This document shows positions 6,109-15,491 of a DNA stretch of 64,000 bases, in pieces (positions within the stretch are counted from its first letter, which is position 1; each line of letters starts with the position of its first letter). Position numbers and translations under genes: made by a program. Below the pieces are notes generated by a model, which saw only the letters and a program-made list of their open reading frames with translations, made no database searches and was not told the DNA's origin. The DNA comes from Caulobacter sp. (lineage in GTDB: Bacteria > Pseudomonadota > Alphaproteobacteria > Caulobacterales > Caulobacteraceae), in contig WGLL01000009.1 in NCBI GenBank assembly GCA_016125585.1, positions 124,001 to 188,000 of the forward strand, written 5' to 3'.

Positions 6109-8463
6109 TCAGATCAGGAGGTCGGCGCAAGCATCGACAATGGCTTCGGAATTGAGCCGATACTTCGCATAGAGATCAGGCAGGTCGCCGGACTGGCCGA
6201 AGGCCTCCATGCCCAGCGCCCGAACCTTCTGCCCTCTCACCGAGCCGAGCCACGACAGGGCGGCCGGCGACCCGTCCAGGACCGTCACCAGCACCGCATC
6301 GGCCGCGAGCGGCGCCAGCAGCTGTTCAGCCACGCAGGTCCGCGCCTCGCCCCCGGTCCATCGCGCCCGGCCGGCGGCGGTCCAGTCGGCGTGCAGCACG
6401 TCGGGCGAGGTAACCGCCAGCAGGCCCGCGCCGGGCATGTCCTCAACGATGGCCTCGAAGGCCTCCAGGGCCTCCGGGGCGATGGCGCCGCTGTAGACCA
6501 GGGCCAGACGGGCGCCCGGCGCCGGCGGCTTCATCCAGTATCCGCCTTCGACCACGCCGGTGCGCCAGGCGTCGTCCCGCCGTTCTGGCTGGACCAGCGC
6601 CCGCGTCGACAGGCGCAGATAGGTCGAGCCGCCGTCAGGTTGCTGGATCCGGTCGAAGGCATGGGCCATCAGCACCGCCGTTTCGTCCGCGAAAGCCGGT
6701 TCGTAGGAATCGAGGCCAGGCTGGCTCATGCCGATCAGCGGCGTGCCGATCGACTGGTGGGCGCCGCCCTCCGGCGCCAGGGTCAGGCCGCTGGGGGTCG
6801 CCACCAGCAGAAAGCGGGCGTCCTGGTAACAGGCGTAGTTCAGGGCGTCCAAGCCCCGGGCGATGAAGGGGTCATACAGGGTGCCCACAGGAAAGAGCCG
6901 CTCGCCGAACAGCGAGCCGGACAGACCCAGGGCCGCCAGGGCGATGAACAGGTTGTTCTCGGCGATTCCCAGTTCGATGTGCTGACCAGTTTCGGCCATC
7001 GACCACACCTGGGCCGAGGGAATGCGGCGGTTCTTGAACACGTCCTCATGGGCGCGGCGGTGAAACACCCCGCGCCGGTTCACGAACCCGCCCAGATTGG
7101 TCGAGACGGTCACGTCGGGTGATGTGGTCACCACATGGCCAGAGAAGGCGTCGGTTCGCTTGGCGATCTCGAACATCACCTTGCCAAACGCGGCCTGGGT
7201 TGACTGTTCCCCTCCCCCCGCGACGGCCTGCAGCAGATCCTCGGCTTGCGGGGTGGCGATGGTTTCCGGCGTGCGGCGACCGTCCGACCGGGCGGCAAAG
7301 GGCGCGGTGTCGACGACGCGCTTGAGCGCCGTCCGTTCGTTGTCTCCAAGACCCGAGAAGATGTCCCATTCCTCGCCCTCGACAACGCCGAGCCGGCCGC
7401 GCAGTTCGGCGATCTGGGTCGGGGTCATCAGGCCGGAATGATTGTCCTTGTGGCCCTGGAACGGCAGGCGCCAGCCCTTGACCGTATAGGCGATGAACAG
7501 GCGCGGGGCATCGTCCTCGGCGGCGCGGTCGAAGGCCTCCAGAATGGTCTCCAGGCAGTGGCCGCCCAGCTCGGTCATCACCAGGGCCAGGTCGTCGTCG
7601 CTGAAGCTGGCGACCAGCTTCAGCGCCCGCTTGTCGTCCGCCAGGTCGGCGTTCAGCCGCTCCCGCCAGGCCGCCCCGCCCTGATAGGTCAGGGCCGAAT
7701 AGAGATCGTTGGCGGCGGTCTCGATCCAGGCCTTCAGGGCCTCGCCGCCGGGGCGGGCGAAGGCGGCCAGTTGGCGCTTGGACCATTTCAGAGTCTCCAC
7801 GCGCCATCCGGCGGCGTCGAAGATCTCGCCATAGCGGGTGAACATCCGGTCCGAGGTGGTCGCGTCCAGGCTCTGGCGGTTGTAGTCGACGATCCACCAG
7901 GTGTTGCACAGGTCGTGCTTGCAGGCCTCGATCAGGCATTCATAGATGTTGCCCTCATCCAGTTCGGCGTCGCCCAGCAGCGAGATCATCCGGCCCATGG
8001 CGTCCGGCTTGATGGCCCCGCGCGCCGCCAGATAGTCCTGGGTCAGGCTGGCGAAGGCCGTCATGGCCACGCCAAGGCCCACCGAGCCGGTCGAGAAGTC
8101 GACGTCGTCCTGATCCTTGGTCCGCGAGGGATAGGACTGGGCGCCGCCGAGGCTGCGGAACCGCTGCAGCTGATCCAGGCTCTGGCGGCCGAACAGATGC
8201 TGGATGGCGTGAAAGATCGGGCTGGCGTGCGGCTTCACCGCGACCCGGTCCTGGGGCCGCAGGCTGTGGAAATACAGCGCCGTCATCAGGGTGGTCATCG
8301 AGGCGCAGCTGGCCTGATGGCCGCCGACCTTCAGGCCGTCGCGGCTGTCGCGCAGGTGGTTGGCGTTGTGGATCGTCCAGCTGGCCAGCCAGAGAATACG
8401 TTCCTCCAGTCGCCGCAGCAGCGCGATGTCCGCTCGCGGGACCGTCATCAACGCCTCATCCAT
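6109..8463 (-). CDS. AceE-like / transketolase-family thiamine-diphosphate enzyme
   Basis: A large protein of about 784 residues of the homodimeric pyruvate dehydrogenase E1 (AceE)/transketolase family. Visible elements are the N-terminal GLKVGGHQASCASM region, the ThDP/Mg motif GDAELDEGN...IVDYNRQSLD, a KGWRLPFQGHKDNHSG segment as in AceE, and a pyrimidine-binding half with ELGIAENN. It is shorter than Escherichia coli AceE (about 887), and no E2 or E3 gene is adjacent, so a role in the pyruvate dehydrogenase complex is uncertain. It could be a stand-alone 2-oxoacid or sugar-phosphate enzyme. Start options are TTG 8472, ATG 8463 and ATG 8448; the last has a well-spaced GAGG. Confidence 0.75.
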   Translation of the reverse strand: MDEALMTVPRADIALLRRLEERILWLASWTIHNANHLRDSRDGLKVGGHQASCASMTTLMTALYFHSLRPQDRVAVKPHASPIFHAIQHLFGRQSLDQLQRFRSLGGAQSYPSRTKDQDDVDFSTGSVGLGVAMTAFASLTQDYLAARGAIKPDAMGRMISLLGDAELDEGNIYECLIEACKHDLCNTWWIVDYNRQSLDATTSDRMFTRYGEIFDAAGWRVETLKWSKRQLAAFARPGGEALKAWIETAANDLYSALTYQGGAAWRERLNADLADDKRALKLVASFSDDDLALVMTELGGHCLETILEAFDRAAEDDAPRLFIAYTVKGWRLPFQGHKDNHSGLMTPTQIAELRGRLGVVEGEEWDIFSGLGDNERTALKRVVDTAPFAARSDGRRTPETIATPQAEDLLQAVAGGGEQSTQAAFGKVMFEIAKRTDAFSGHVVTTSPDVTVSTNLGGFVNRRGVFHRRAHEDVFKNRRIPSAQVWSMAETGQHIELGIAENNLFIALAALGLSGSLFGERLFPVGTLYDPFIARGLDALNYACYQDARFLLVATPSGLTLAPEGGAHQSIGTPLIGMSQPGLDSYEPAFADETAVLMAHAFDRIQQPDGGSTYLRLSTRALVQPERRDDAWRTGVVEGGYWMKPPAPGARLALVYSGAIAPEALEAFEAIVEDMPGAGLLAVTSPDVLHADWTAAGRARWTGGEARTCVAEQLLAPLAADAVLVTVLDGSPAALSWLGSVRGQKVRALGMEAFGQSGDLPDLYAKYRLNSEAIVDACADLLI

Positions 8464-8602
8464 GCCCTTCAAACCCTGATCGGCTGTAATTCTTCACCTC
8501 TCTTAGGGCCGGCTGCCGTCAAAGGCCACCGCCGTTGAGTCCGGATGCGGCCTTTGTCATAACGACAGCGTAGAGTTGGATTGCAGAGGCCTCGACTTCG
8601 AC

Positions 8603-9346
8603 ATGACAGACGCCCTGCATCTCAGCGGCCTGACCAAGGCCTTCGGCGACAAGCGCGCCGTCGACAATCTCGACCTGACCGTCCGCTCGGGCGAGCTCTA
8701 CGCCCTGCTGGGCCCCAATGGCGCGGGAAAGACCACCACCCTGCGAATGGTCGCGGGCCTGCTGGCGCCGACCAGCGGCGCGATCAGCGTCTTCGGCGTG
8801 GATGCGGTGAAGGACCCGGCGGCCGCCAAGCAGATCATCGCCTGGGCGCCGGACGAGCCCATGCTCTACGATCGCCTGAGCCCGATGGAATATCTGGAAT
8901 TTGTCGCCGGCCTCTGGGGCGTTGATGGCAAGACCGCCCGCAAACGGGCCGAAGAACTGCTCAAATGGCTGGACCTGTGGGACGAGCGCGCCCAGCGCTG
9001 CGAGGGCTTCTCGCGGGGCATGAAACAGAAGACGGCGCTGGCCGGGGCGCTGATTCACGATCCCAAGCTGCTGATGCTGGACGAGCCGCTGACCGGCCTC
9101 GACGCCGCCATGGCCCGGCAGGTCAAGGACGTGTTGCAGGAGCGGGTCCGTCAGGGCGGCACCGTCATCCTGACGACCCACATTCTCGAGGTCGCCGAGC
9201 GCATGGCCGATCGCATCGGCATCATCCAGCACGGCCGGCTGCTGGCCGAGGGGAGTCTCGAGGATCTGCGGGCCCAGGGCGGCGGCGGCAGCGCCACCCT
9301 TGAGGACCTGTTCCTTCGCCTGACCGGCCAGGCGGCCATCGCGTGA
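8603..9346 (+). CDS. ABC transporter ATP-binding protein
   Basis: A 247-residue ABC ATPase. Walker A is GPNGAGKTT (residues 37-45), the signature FSRGM is at 136-140, Walker B LLMLDE is at 156-161 and the H-loop His is at 193. It belongs to the CcmA/YadG-like class that drives exporters. The Q-loop glutamine and canonical LSGGQ are replaced by variants (IAWAPDE, FSRGMKQK), as is common in this class. Its TGA overlaps the GTG start of the permease gene, so the two form one transporter. The start at 8603 is chosen because family homology begins there. Confidence 0.88.
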   Translation: MTDALHLSGLTKAFGDKRAVDNLDLTVRSGELYALLGPNGAGKTTTLRMVAGLLAPTSGAISVFGVDAVKDPAAAKQIIAWAPDEPMLYDRLSPMEYLEFVAGLWGVDGKTARKRAEELLKWLDLWDERAQRCEGFSRGMKQKTALAGALIHDPKLLMLDEPLTGLDAAMARQVKDVLQERVRQGGTVILTTHILEVAERMADRIGIIQHGRLLAEGSLEDLRAQGGGGSATLEDLFLRLTGQAAIA

Positions 9347-10884
9347 GCCTTAAGGCGGGTTCCATTCCCTGGCTTGCAGCGCATGAGCTGCGCATGCTGC
9401 TGCGCGAGATGCAGCGGCAGAAGGGGCGCACGGCCCAGATCATCGCCCTGGCGGTGCTGGCCTGTGGTCTCGTCGCCGCCGGCGTCGGCCTGGGATTTCT
9501 CATTCGCGAGGTCGGCTATGAAGTAACGCCGCTGGTGGTGGTCGCGGTCGATCTCGCCGCCCTGCTGATCTTCACCATCATGGTGTCCTCCACCCTGGCC
9601 CGGGCGGCCCAGGTCCTCTACCTGCGCGACGATCTGGACCTTCTGCTGTCCTCGCCCCTGCCGCCGGGCCGAATTCTGGCCGTGCGCTTCGCCGGGATCG
9701 CTTTTTCGGTCACCCTCTTCTGGCTTGTGCTCGCCGGAGGCCTGCTGGCCCCCATCGCCGTGATCGCCGCGCCCGCCCTCTTGGCGGTCCTGCTGGTGCT
9801 GCTGGCCCTGGGCCTGGTGGCCAGCGCCGTCGGCCTGCTGCTGACCACCCTGCTGTTCCGCCTCATCGGCCCGCGCCGCACCCGGACCCTGGCGCAGGTG
9901 TTGTCGGCCCTGATCGGCGCCTCGATCTTCCTCAGCACCCAGCTGCCCAACATCCTTCGCGGCCACGGCGGCGACTACAGCCGCTGGGGATGGCTGCGCC
10001 CCTACTTCACCGGCGAGGCGCATCTCGACCTGCCGCCGCACGCCGACCTGCTGGCCCGCGCCGCGGTGGGCCAGCCGGTTCCGCTTCTGCTGGTGCTGGC
10101 CGTGTCTCTGGGTTTCTTCATGCTGGTCACCCAGCTGCTGGGTCGCCAGTTCGCCCGCGACGCCGCTTCCGCCGTCGGTTCCGATCCGGCCCGCAAGGCC
10201 TCGCGACGGACCGCCGGAGCCTTCGCCGCCGGGGCCTTCGCCGCGACCCTGTGCAAGGAACTGCGCCTGCTCATGCGGGACATCGCCCTGTTCTCGCAGG
10301 TCTTGCTGCGCGTCCTCTACATGCTCCCGCTAGCCTTCGTATTCGTCCGCAACGCCGGGGCCGGGGACAGCATGCTGCTCCCCGCGGCGGCGGCGGCCAT
10401 GTCGGTGATGGCCGGCCAGCTGTCGTCCAGCTTCAGCTGGATCACCGTCTCGGCCGAGGATGCGCCTGATCTGCTGGTCGCCTCCCCCGCCTCAATGGCC
10501 GTCATCACCCGCGCCAAGCTGTGGGCCGCCCTGATCCCGACGGCGGCGCTGGTGGCGATCCCCCTGCTGGCGGTCGGCGTCTTCGCGCCGCTGATCGCCC
10601 TGGTCTCCGCGGTCGGCTGCTTCGCCTCCGCCTGGGCCTGCGGCGTGGTCAACATCTGGCATCAGCGCCCGGGACGGCGATCCGACTTCCGTCGCCGCGG
10701 CAACGTCAACTGGCTGGTGGCCCTGGCCATTCTGGGGATCAGCGGCCTGATCGGCGGCGCGACCTTCCTCGCCGCCTCGGGCATGACCTGGGCCATCGTC
10801 CCGGCCGTCCTCGCCGCCGTCCTGACCCTGGCCATGCGCCGCAGCGACCAGCAAATCCTTCGGACCCTGAGGGACGAGGCCTAG
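9343..10884 (+). CDS. ABC exporter permease
   Basis: A 513-residue polytopic membrane protein starting with GTG inside the stop of the ATPase gene (GTGA overlap). About twelve hydrophobic segments are visible, in two blocks separated by a soluble stretch near residues 275-300 (PARKASRRTAGAF). This layout fits the large permease subunits of ABC-2-like putative exporters whose substrate is unknown. An EARLY L-Y-L-R-D-D-L-D-L-L-L-S-S-P-L motif is typical of that family. The stop at 10884 is one base from the end of the convergent RND pump gene. Confidence 0.8.
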   Translation: MSLKAGSIPWLAAHELRMLLREMQRQKGRTAQIIALAVLACGLVAAGVGLGFLIREVGYEVTPLVVVAVDLAALLIFTIMVSSTLARAAQVLYLRDDLDLLLSSPLPPGRILAVRFAGIAFSVTLFWLVLAGGLLAPIAVIAAPALLAVLLVLLALGLVASAVGLLLTTLLFRLIGPRRTRTLAQVLSALIGASIFLSTQLPNILRGHGGDYSRWGWLRPYFTGEAHLDLPPHADLLARAAVGQPVPLLLVLAVSLGFFMLVTQLLGRQFARDAASAVGSDPARKASRRTAGAFAAGAFAATLCKELRLLMRDIALFSQVLLRVLYMLPLAFVFVRNAGAGDSMLLPAAAAAMSVMAGQLSSSFSWITVSAEDAPDLLVASPASMAVITRAKLWAALIPTAALVAIPLLAVGVFAPLIALVSAVGCFASAWACGVVNIWHQRPGRRSDFRRRGNVNWLVALAILGISGLIGGATFLAASGMTWAIVPAVLAAVLTLAMRRSDQQILRTLRDEA

Positions 10885-10885
10885 G

Positions 10886-13800
10886 CTATCTCGCGGTCGG
10901 CGCGGCCCTGGCGTCTTCCTTGGCCTCGAAGGCCTCGATCTGCCGGGCGATGTGTTCCGGCGACTTCGTGAACCGGGCCAGCAGATTGTAGAACACCGGC
11001 ACGATGAACACCGTCAGCATGGTCGAGACGATGGCCCCGAAGAAGATCACCACCCCGATGGTCTGACGGCTCTCGGCCCCCGCGCCCTGCCACAGGATCA
11101 GCGGCAGCGAGCCGAAGGCGGCGGAGATGCTGGTCATGATGATCGGCCGCAGTCGCAGAGACGCCGCCTCGATGACGGCGTCCCGGATCGACTTGCCCTC
11201 GTCCCGCAGCTGGTTGGCGAACTCGACGATCAGGATGCCGTTCTTGGCGGCGATGCCGATCAGGATGACCAGGCCGATCTGGCTGTAGGTGTTGATGGTC
11301 GATCCGGTCACCAGCAGGCCGAACAGCCCGCCCAGCGCCGCCAGGGGCACGGTCAGCATGATCACCGCCGGATGGATCCAGCTCTCGAACTGGGCCGCCA
11401 GAACCAGGAACACCAGCAGCAGCGCCAGGCCAAACGCCAGCCCCACCGCGCCTGACGCTTCCAGGAAGTCGCGCGCCTGACCGCCCCATTCAATGGAGAC
11501 CGTCGAATTGTCCTGCCTGGCCGCCTCCGCCCGCAGGAAATCCACCGCCTCGGCGACGGTGTAGCCGGGGTTGAGCTGCATGGTCAGGGTCACCGCCCGC
11601 AGCCGGTCGACCCGGGGACGGTCGGGAATGTCGCCCCGCACCTGCGTCTTCACCACGCTCGACAGCGGGATCAGCTGACCCGACCCGGACCGGACATAGA
11701 GGGTGTTGAGGTCCTCGATGGTGCGCCGCCGCTCGAGTTCGGTCTGGACGATGACGTCGTATTCCTGGCCGTTCTTGATGTAGGTGCCGACCCGGCGGGA
11801 GCCGAACATCGTCTCCAGCACCCGGCCCACCGCCTGGGCCGAGACGCCCAGGGTGGCGGCCTTGTCGCGGTCGATGTCGACCGAAAGACGCGGCGCATTG
11901 GGCTCGTAGTCGACCCGCGGCCGCGACAGGCCCGGATTGTTTTCCGCTGCTCTGAGCAGCGGCTGGAGCCAGCGGTTGATCTCCGAATAGTCATTGCCCA
12001 GGGCGATCAGGTCGACGTTGGAGCCCCCGCCGCCGCCCCGCTGGAACGGCCCGCGCACGCTGGCCACGGCCCGAACCCCGGTGATCCTGCCCAGCGTCTT
12101 GTTCAGTTCGGCGGCGACCTCGTCCGAGGTCTTGGTCCGCTGGCCCCAGTCCTTCATCACCAGCACGCCGTTGCCGGTGTTGAACTGGGTCTGGCCGAAG
12201 CGGGGCACGCTGACGACATAGCGCTCGGCCTCGCCCTCGTCGGCATAGCGCTTGAGCTGCTGCTCGACCTGGGCGGCGGCCTTCAGGGTGTATTCATAGC
12301 CGGCCCCCTCGGGACCGTTCATGCTGACGTCGACCCGGCCCCGGTCCTCGTTGGGCACCAGCTCCTGCGGTACGGTCTTGAACAGCACCCCGGCCAGGCC
12401 CAGCAGCACCGCCACCAGGATCGCCGCGCCGATGCTGGCGGCCCGGCGGCCCAGCAGCAGGTCGAGGGAGTCGTGATAGGAGGTCCGCAGCCGCCCCATG
12501 CCGGCGTCGACCTTGCGCGCCAGCCAGCCCTCGCCCTGGGCGGGTCGCAGAAGCTTGGAGGCCATCATCGGCGACAGGCTCAGCGCCATCAGCGCCGAGA
12601 AGGCCACGGCCGAGGCGATGGTCACCGCCAGTTCGACGAACAGCCGGCCGATATAGCCGGGCAGGAACATCAGCGGGGCGAAGACGCTGATCAGCACCAG
12701 GGTGGTGGCGACCACGGCGAAGAACACCTGCCGCGCCCCGCGCAGGGCGGCCACCGTCGGCGGCTCGCCGTCATCCACCCGCCTCTGGATGTTCTCGACC
12801 ACGACGATGGCGTCATCGACCACCAGCCCGATCGACAGCACCAGGGCCAGCAGGGTCAGCAGATTCAGCGAAAAGCCCATCGGCGCCAGGACGATGAAGG
12901 TCGAGAGCAGGCAGATGGGCGCCACCACCGACGGGATCAGCGCCGCCCGCCAGCTGCCCAGGAAGACGAAATTGACCAGCGCCACCAGGGCCAGGGCGAT
13001 GCCCATGGTGATCCAGACCTCATGGATGGCCTGCGACGTGAACTTTGAGGAATCGACGGCGATCACCAGGCTCGTGCCGGCCGGCAGACCCTTGTTGATC
13101 CGCTCGACCTCGGCCGTCGCCAGCTTGGCGATCTTCAGGTCGTTGGCCTGCGACTGGCGGGTCAGGACGATGCCGATCTGCTCGACGCCGTTGCCCTTGA
13201 ACAGCCGCCGCCGCTCATCGGGACCTTCCTCGATGCGGGCGATGTCGCCCAGCCGCGTGACATAGGCCGGCCGTGTAACCCCGGCGTTGCTGACCTGTCC
13301 GGTGCTGGTGGTGATGTTGGCGCCCCTTGCGCCGGTGATCGTGCTGGCCGTCGCCGCGCCGACCGTTCCCGAGGCCTTGACCGGCAGTCGGGCGAAGTCC
13401 TCGGGGCGGGAATAGGCCCGGTTGACCCGGATGGTGAAGTCCTTGGACTCGCTTTCCAGGGCGCCGGCCGGCAGCTCGACATTCTGGCTGTTGAGGGCGG
13501 TCTCGACATCCTCGACGGTCAGGCCCCGCGCCGCCATGGCGTCGGCGTCCAGCCAGATGCGCATCGAATACAGCGGCGCCCCGGCCATCCGCACCGCCCC
13601 GACCCCGGGGATGGTCGACAATCGCTCAACCAGATAGCGGTCGGCATAGTCCCCCATCTCCAGCAGGCTGAGAGTGGAGGAGGTCATGTTGAGGATGATG
13701 ATCGGCGAGGAGTCGGCGTTGGCCTTGGCGATCTGCGGCGGATCGGCCTGATCGGGCAGTTGGCCGCTGACCCGGCTGACGGCATCGCGGATGTCGTTGG

Positions 13801-14110
13801 CGGCCGTCTCCAGATTGGTGCTCAGGGTGAAGGTGATGTTGATCCGCGAAACCCCGTCGCGGCTGGAGGAATTGACCCGATCGATGCCCTGCACCCCCGA
13901 CACCTGGCGCTCCAGCACCTGGGTGATCCGCTCCTCGATGACCTCCGCCGAGGCCCCGCGATAGGTGGTCGAGATCGACACCACAGGCGCGTCAACGTTG
14001 GGAAGCTCACGGATCGGCAGGGCGAAGAAGGCCGCCAGACCGATGACACAGAGGATGATCGCCGCCACCGCGGCGAACACCGGGCGGCGAACAGACAGGT
14101 CCGACAGCAT
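10886..14110 (-). CDS. RND efflux pump inner-membrane transporter (HAE1/AcrB-like)
   Basis: A 1074-residue protein of normal RND length. It has the N-terminal SVRRPVFAAV start and first helix, a large periplasmic domain, a six-helix bundle with the GLVVDDAIVVVENIQRR proton-relay motif (adjacent aspartates in helix 4), the second large periplasmic domain, and a last bundle containing ILIGIAAKNGILIVEFANQ. These features mark proton-driven hydrophobe/amphiphile exporters. It overlaps the adaptor gene by 3 bases (ATGA) and would form a tripartite pump with it and an unlinked outer-membrane TolC-like channel. No local regulator gene is present. Substrates cannot be read from the sequence. Confidence 0.92.
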   Translation of the reverse strand: MLSDLSVRRPVFAAVAAIILCVIGLAAFFALPIRELPNVDAPVVSISTTYRGASAEVIEERITQVLERQVSGVQGIDRVNSSSRDGVSRINITFTLSTNLETAANDIRDAVSRVSGQLPDQADPPQIAKANADSSPIIILNMTSSTLSLLEMGDYADRYLVERLSTIPGVGAVRMAGAPLYSMRIWLDADAMAARGLTVEDVETALNSQNVELPAGALESESKDFTIRVNRAYSRPEDFARLPVKASGTVGAATASTITGARGANITTSTGQVSNAGVTRPAYVTRLGDIARIEEGPDERRRLFKGNGVEQIGIVLTRQSQANDLKIAKLATAEVERINKGLPAGTSLVIAVDSSKFTSQAIHEVWITMGIALALVALVNFVFLGSWRAALIPSVVAPICLLSTFIVLAPMGFSLNLLTLLALVLSIGLVVDDAIVVVENIQRRVDDGEPPTVAALRGARQVFFAVVATTLVLISVFAPLMFLPGYIGRLFVELAVTIASAVAFSALMALSLSPMMASKLLRPAQGEGWLARKVDAGMGRLRTSYHDSLDLLLGRRAASIGAAILVAVLLGLAGVLFKTVPQELVPNEDRGRVDVSMNGPEGAGYEYTLKAAAQVEQQLKRYADEGEAERYVVSVPRFGQTQFNTGNGVLVMKDWGQRTKTSDEVAAELNKTLGRITGVRAVASVRGPFQRGGGGGSNVDLIALGNDYSEINRWLQPLLRAAENNPGLSRPRVDYEPNAPRLSVDIDRDKAATLGVSAQAVGRVLETMFGSRRVGTYIKNGQEYDVIVQTELERRRTIEDLNTLYVRSGSGQLIPLSSVVKTQVRGDIPDRPRVDRLRAVTLTMQLNPGYTVAEAVDFLRAEAARQDNSTVSIEWGGQARDFLEASGAVGLAFGLALLLVFLVLAAQFESWIHPAVIMLTVPLAALGGLFGLLVTGSTINTYSQIGLVILIGIAAKNGILIVEFANQLRDEGKSIRDAVIEAASLRLRPIIMTSISAAFGSLPLILWQGAGAESRQTIGVVIFFGAIVSTMLTVFIVPVFYNLLARFTKSPEHIARQIEAFEAKEDARAAPTAR

Positions 14111-15246
14111 CAGCGCGCGCCCTTGGCGCCCTTGGCGCGGCCGGCGGCGGTCTGCACCGGCTGCCCGTCCTGCAGGCGGTTCAGCCCATCGGCGACCAGC
14201 CTGTCGCCGGCCTTCAGGCCCTCGACAATCTCGACCTGCCCGCCTTCGCTCAGCCCCGGCGTCACCTCTGTCTTGCGCGCCACCGTCTTGCCGTCGCGAT
14301 CGATGATGACGAAGACGAAGGCCTTTTCACCCTCATACTGGATCGCGGCCTCTGGCGCGGCCACGGCCTGTCGCCGACCATGCTCGATGCTCACCCGCAT
14401 CAACATGCCGGGACGCAGGCGACGTCCGGGATTGGGAAATTCGGCGCGGGCCGTCACCGCCCGGGTGGTGGTGTCGACCCGGGTGTCGATCTGGGCGACG
14501 CGACCACTGAATGACTCGCCCGGAAAGGCGTCGGGCGCGGCCGTGATGGTCGAGCCGACGCGCAGCACCGCCAGATAGCGGTCAGGCACCTCGAAATCGA
14601 CCCTCACCATCGACAGGTCGTCCAGGCTGACAATCGGCGATCCCGGACTGATCAGGGCGCCGGGGGCGATGTCGCTGAGCCCGACCACGCCCGAGAACGG
14701 CGCCCGGATCACCCGATCAAGCTTGCGGGCGCGCGCCGCCGCCGTCGCCGCCTGGGCGGCCTCCAGCGAGGCCAGATACTGTTCAGCCGTCGCCTTGGGG
14801 GCGATCCCCTTGTCGGCCAGCGACTTCCACCGCTCATAGTCCCGTCGGGCCTGGTTCTCGCGGGCTTCGGCCTCGGCCACCCCGGCGTCCTGCTCGGTCG
14901 CTTTCAGGGTGACCAGCACCTGGCCTTTCGCCACGGCCTGGCCGTCTCGAAACTTCACCCCGGTGACCAGTTCGGCGGTGTCGGAGGTGATGGTCACCGA
15001 CTGACGGCCTTTGGCCACCCCCAGAACGGAAATCCGGTCAGCGAAAGGTTGGGGCGCGACCACCACCTGGCTGACCTGGGCGGCGCGCTGGCCGCCGCCG
15101 GCCTTGCCGCCCGGCGTGGAGTCAGCCGTGGCCAGACGCACGCCGCCAATGATGACCATCAGGGTCAGGACGGCGGCGGCGGCGATCAGAAAGAAATGGC
15201 GGCGGATCAACTGATACTCCCGGACGCCGCCGCGGTGGCGGCGCAT
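14110..15246 (-). CDS. RND efflux periplasmic adaptor subunit
   Basis: A 378-residue membrane-fusion protein. An N-terminal membrane anchor (about residues 16-36) is followed by the lipoyl-like half-motifs, an alpha-hairpin (about 115-175), a beta-barrel region (VRVDFEVPDRY) and a membrane-proximal domain with LRPGMLMRVSIE. It lacks a lipobox, so it is held by an uncleaved or Sec signal. It precedes and overlaps the RND transporter gene. The start at 15246 (ATG) is preferred. The open frame extends to 15303, but those residues are unlike the family. Confidence 0.88.
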   Translation of the reverse strand: MRRHRGGVREYQLIRRHFFLIAAAAVLTLMVIIGGVRLATADSTPGGKAGGGQRAAQVSQVVVAPQPFADRISVLGVAKGRQSVTITSDTAELVTGVKFRDGQAVAKGQVLVTLKATEQDAGVAEAEARENQARRDYERWKSLADKGIAPKATAEQYLASLEAAQAATAAARARKLDRVIRAPFSGVVGLSDIAPGALISPGSPIVSLDDLSMVRVDFEVPDRYLAVLRVGSTITAAPDAFPGESFSGRVAQIDTRVDTTTRAVTARAEFPNPGRRLRPGMLMRVSIEHGRRQAVAAPEAAIQYEGEKAFVFVIIDRDGKTVARKTEVTPGLSEGGQVEIVEGLKAGDRLVADGLNRLQDGQPVQTAAGRAKGAKGAR

Positions 15247-15390
15247 CGACGCGCTACATGGATCATTGGCGAGGGTTGTAAACCCGCCGTGCATGCCCCG
15301 CACATGTCTGAACCGCTACAGAGCTGCAACAAAGGTTCCGCCCATGCCCGCATTGCAGCGGTTTTTCAAACCCGAACGCCGCCGGCCCTG

Positions 15391-15440
15391 AAACAAAACA
15401 ACCCGGCGCCTTGTTCGCACGCAGGCGAACGGCGCCGGGT
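15391..15440 (-). terminator. Intrinsic terminator of the glpK-aldolase unit
   Basis: On the minus strand a stem ACCCGGCGCC/GGCGCCGGGT (15401-15440) with an inner GTTCGC/GCGAAC extension is followed by a T-rich TGTTTTGTTT run. It lies about 50 bp after the aldolase stop at 15492. Confidence 0.75.
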
Positions 15441-15491
15441 CGCGATGACCGGCGCGAGCTTGTCGCCCGCGCCGTTCCGCAACGCCCTGGC

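Noticed and set aside
7246..8538. Plus-strand frame of 430 codons opposite the AceE-like gene
   Set aside because: Shadow frame made by strong codon bias; the minus frame has thiamine-enzyme motifs.
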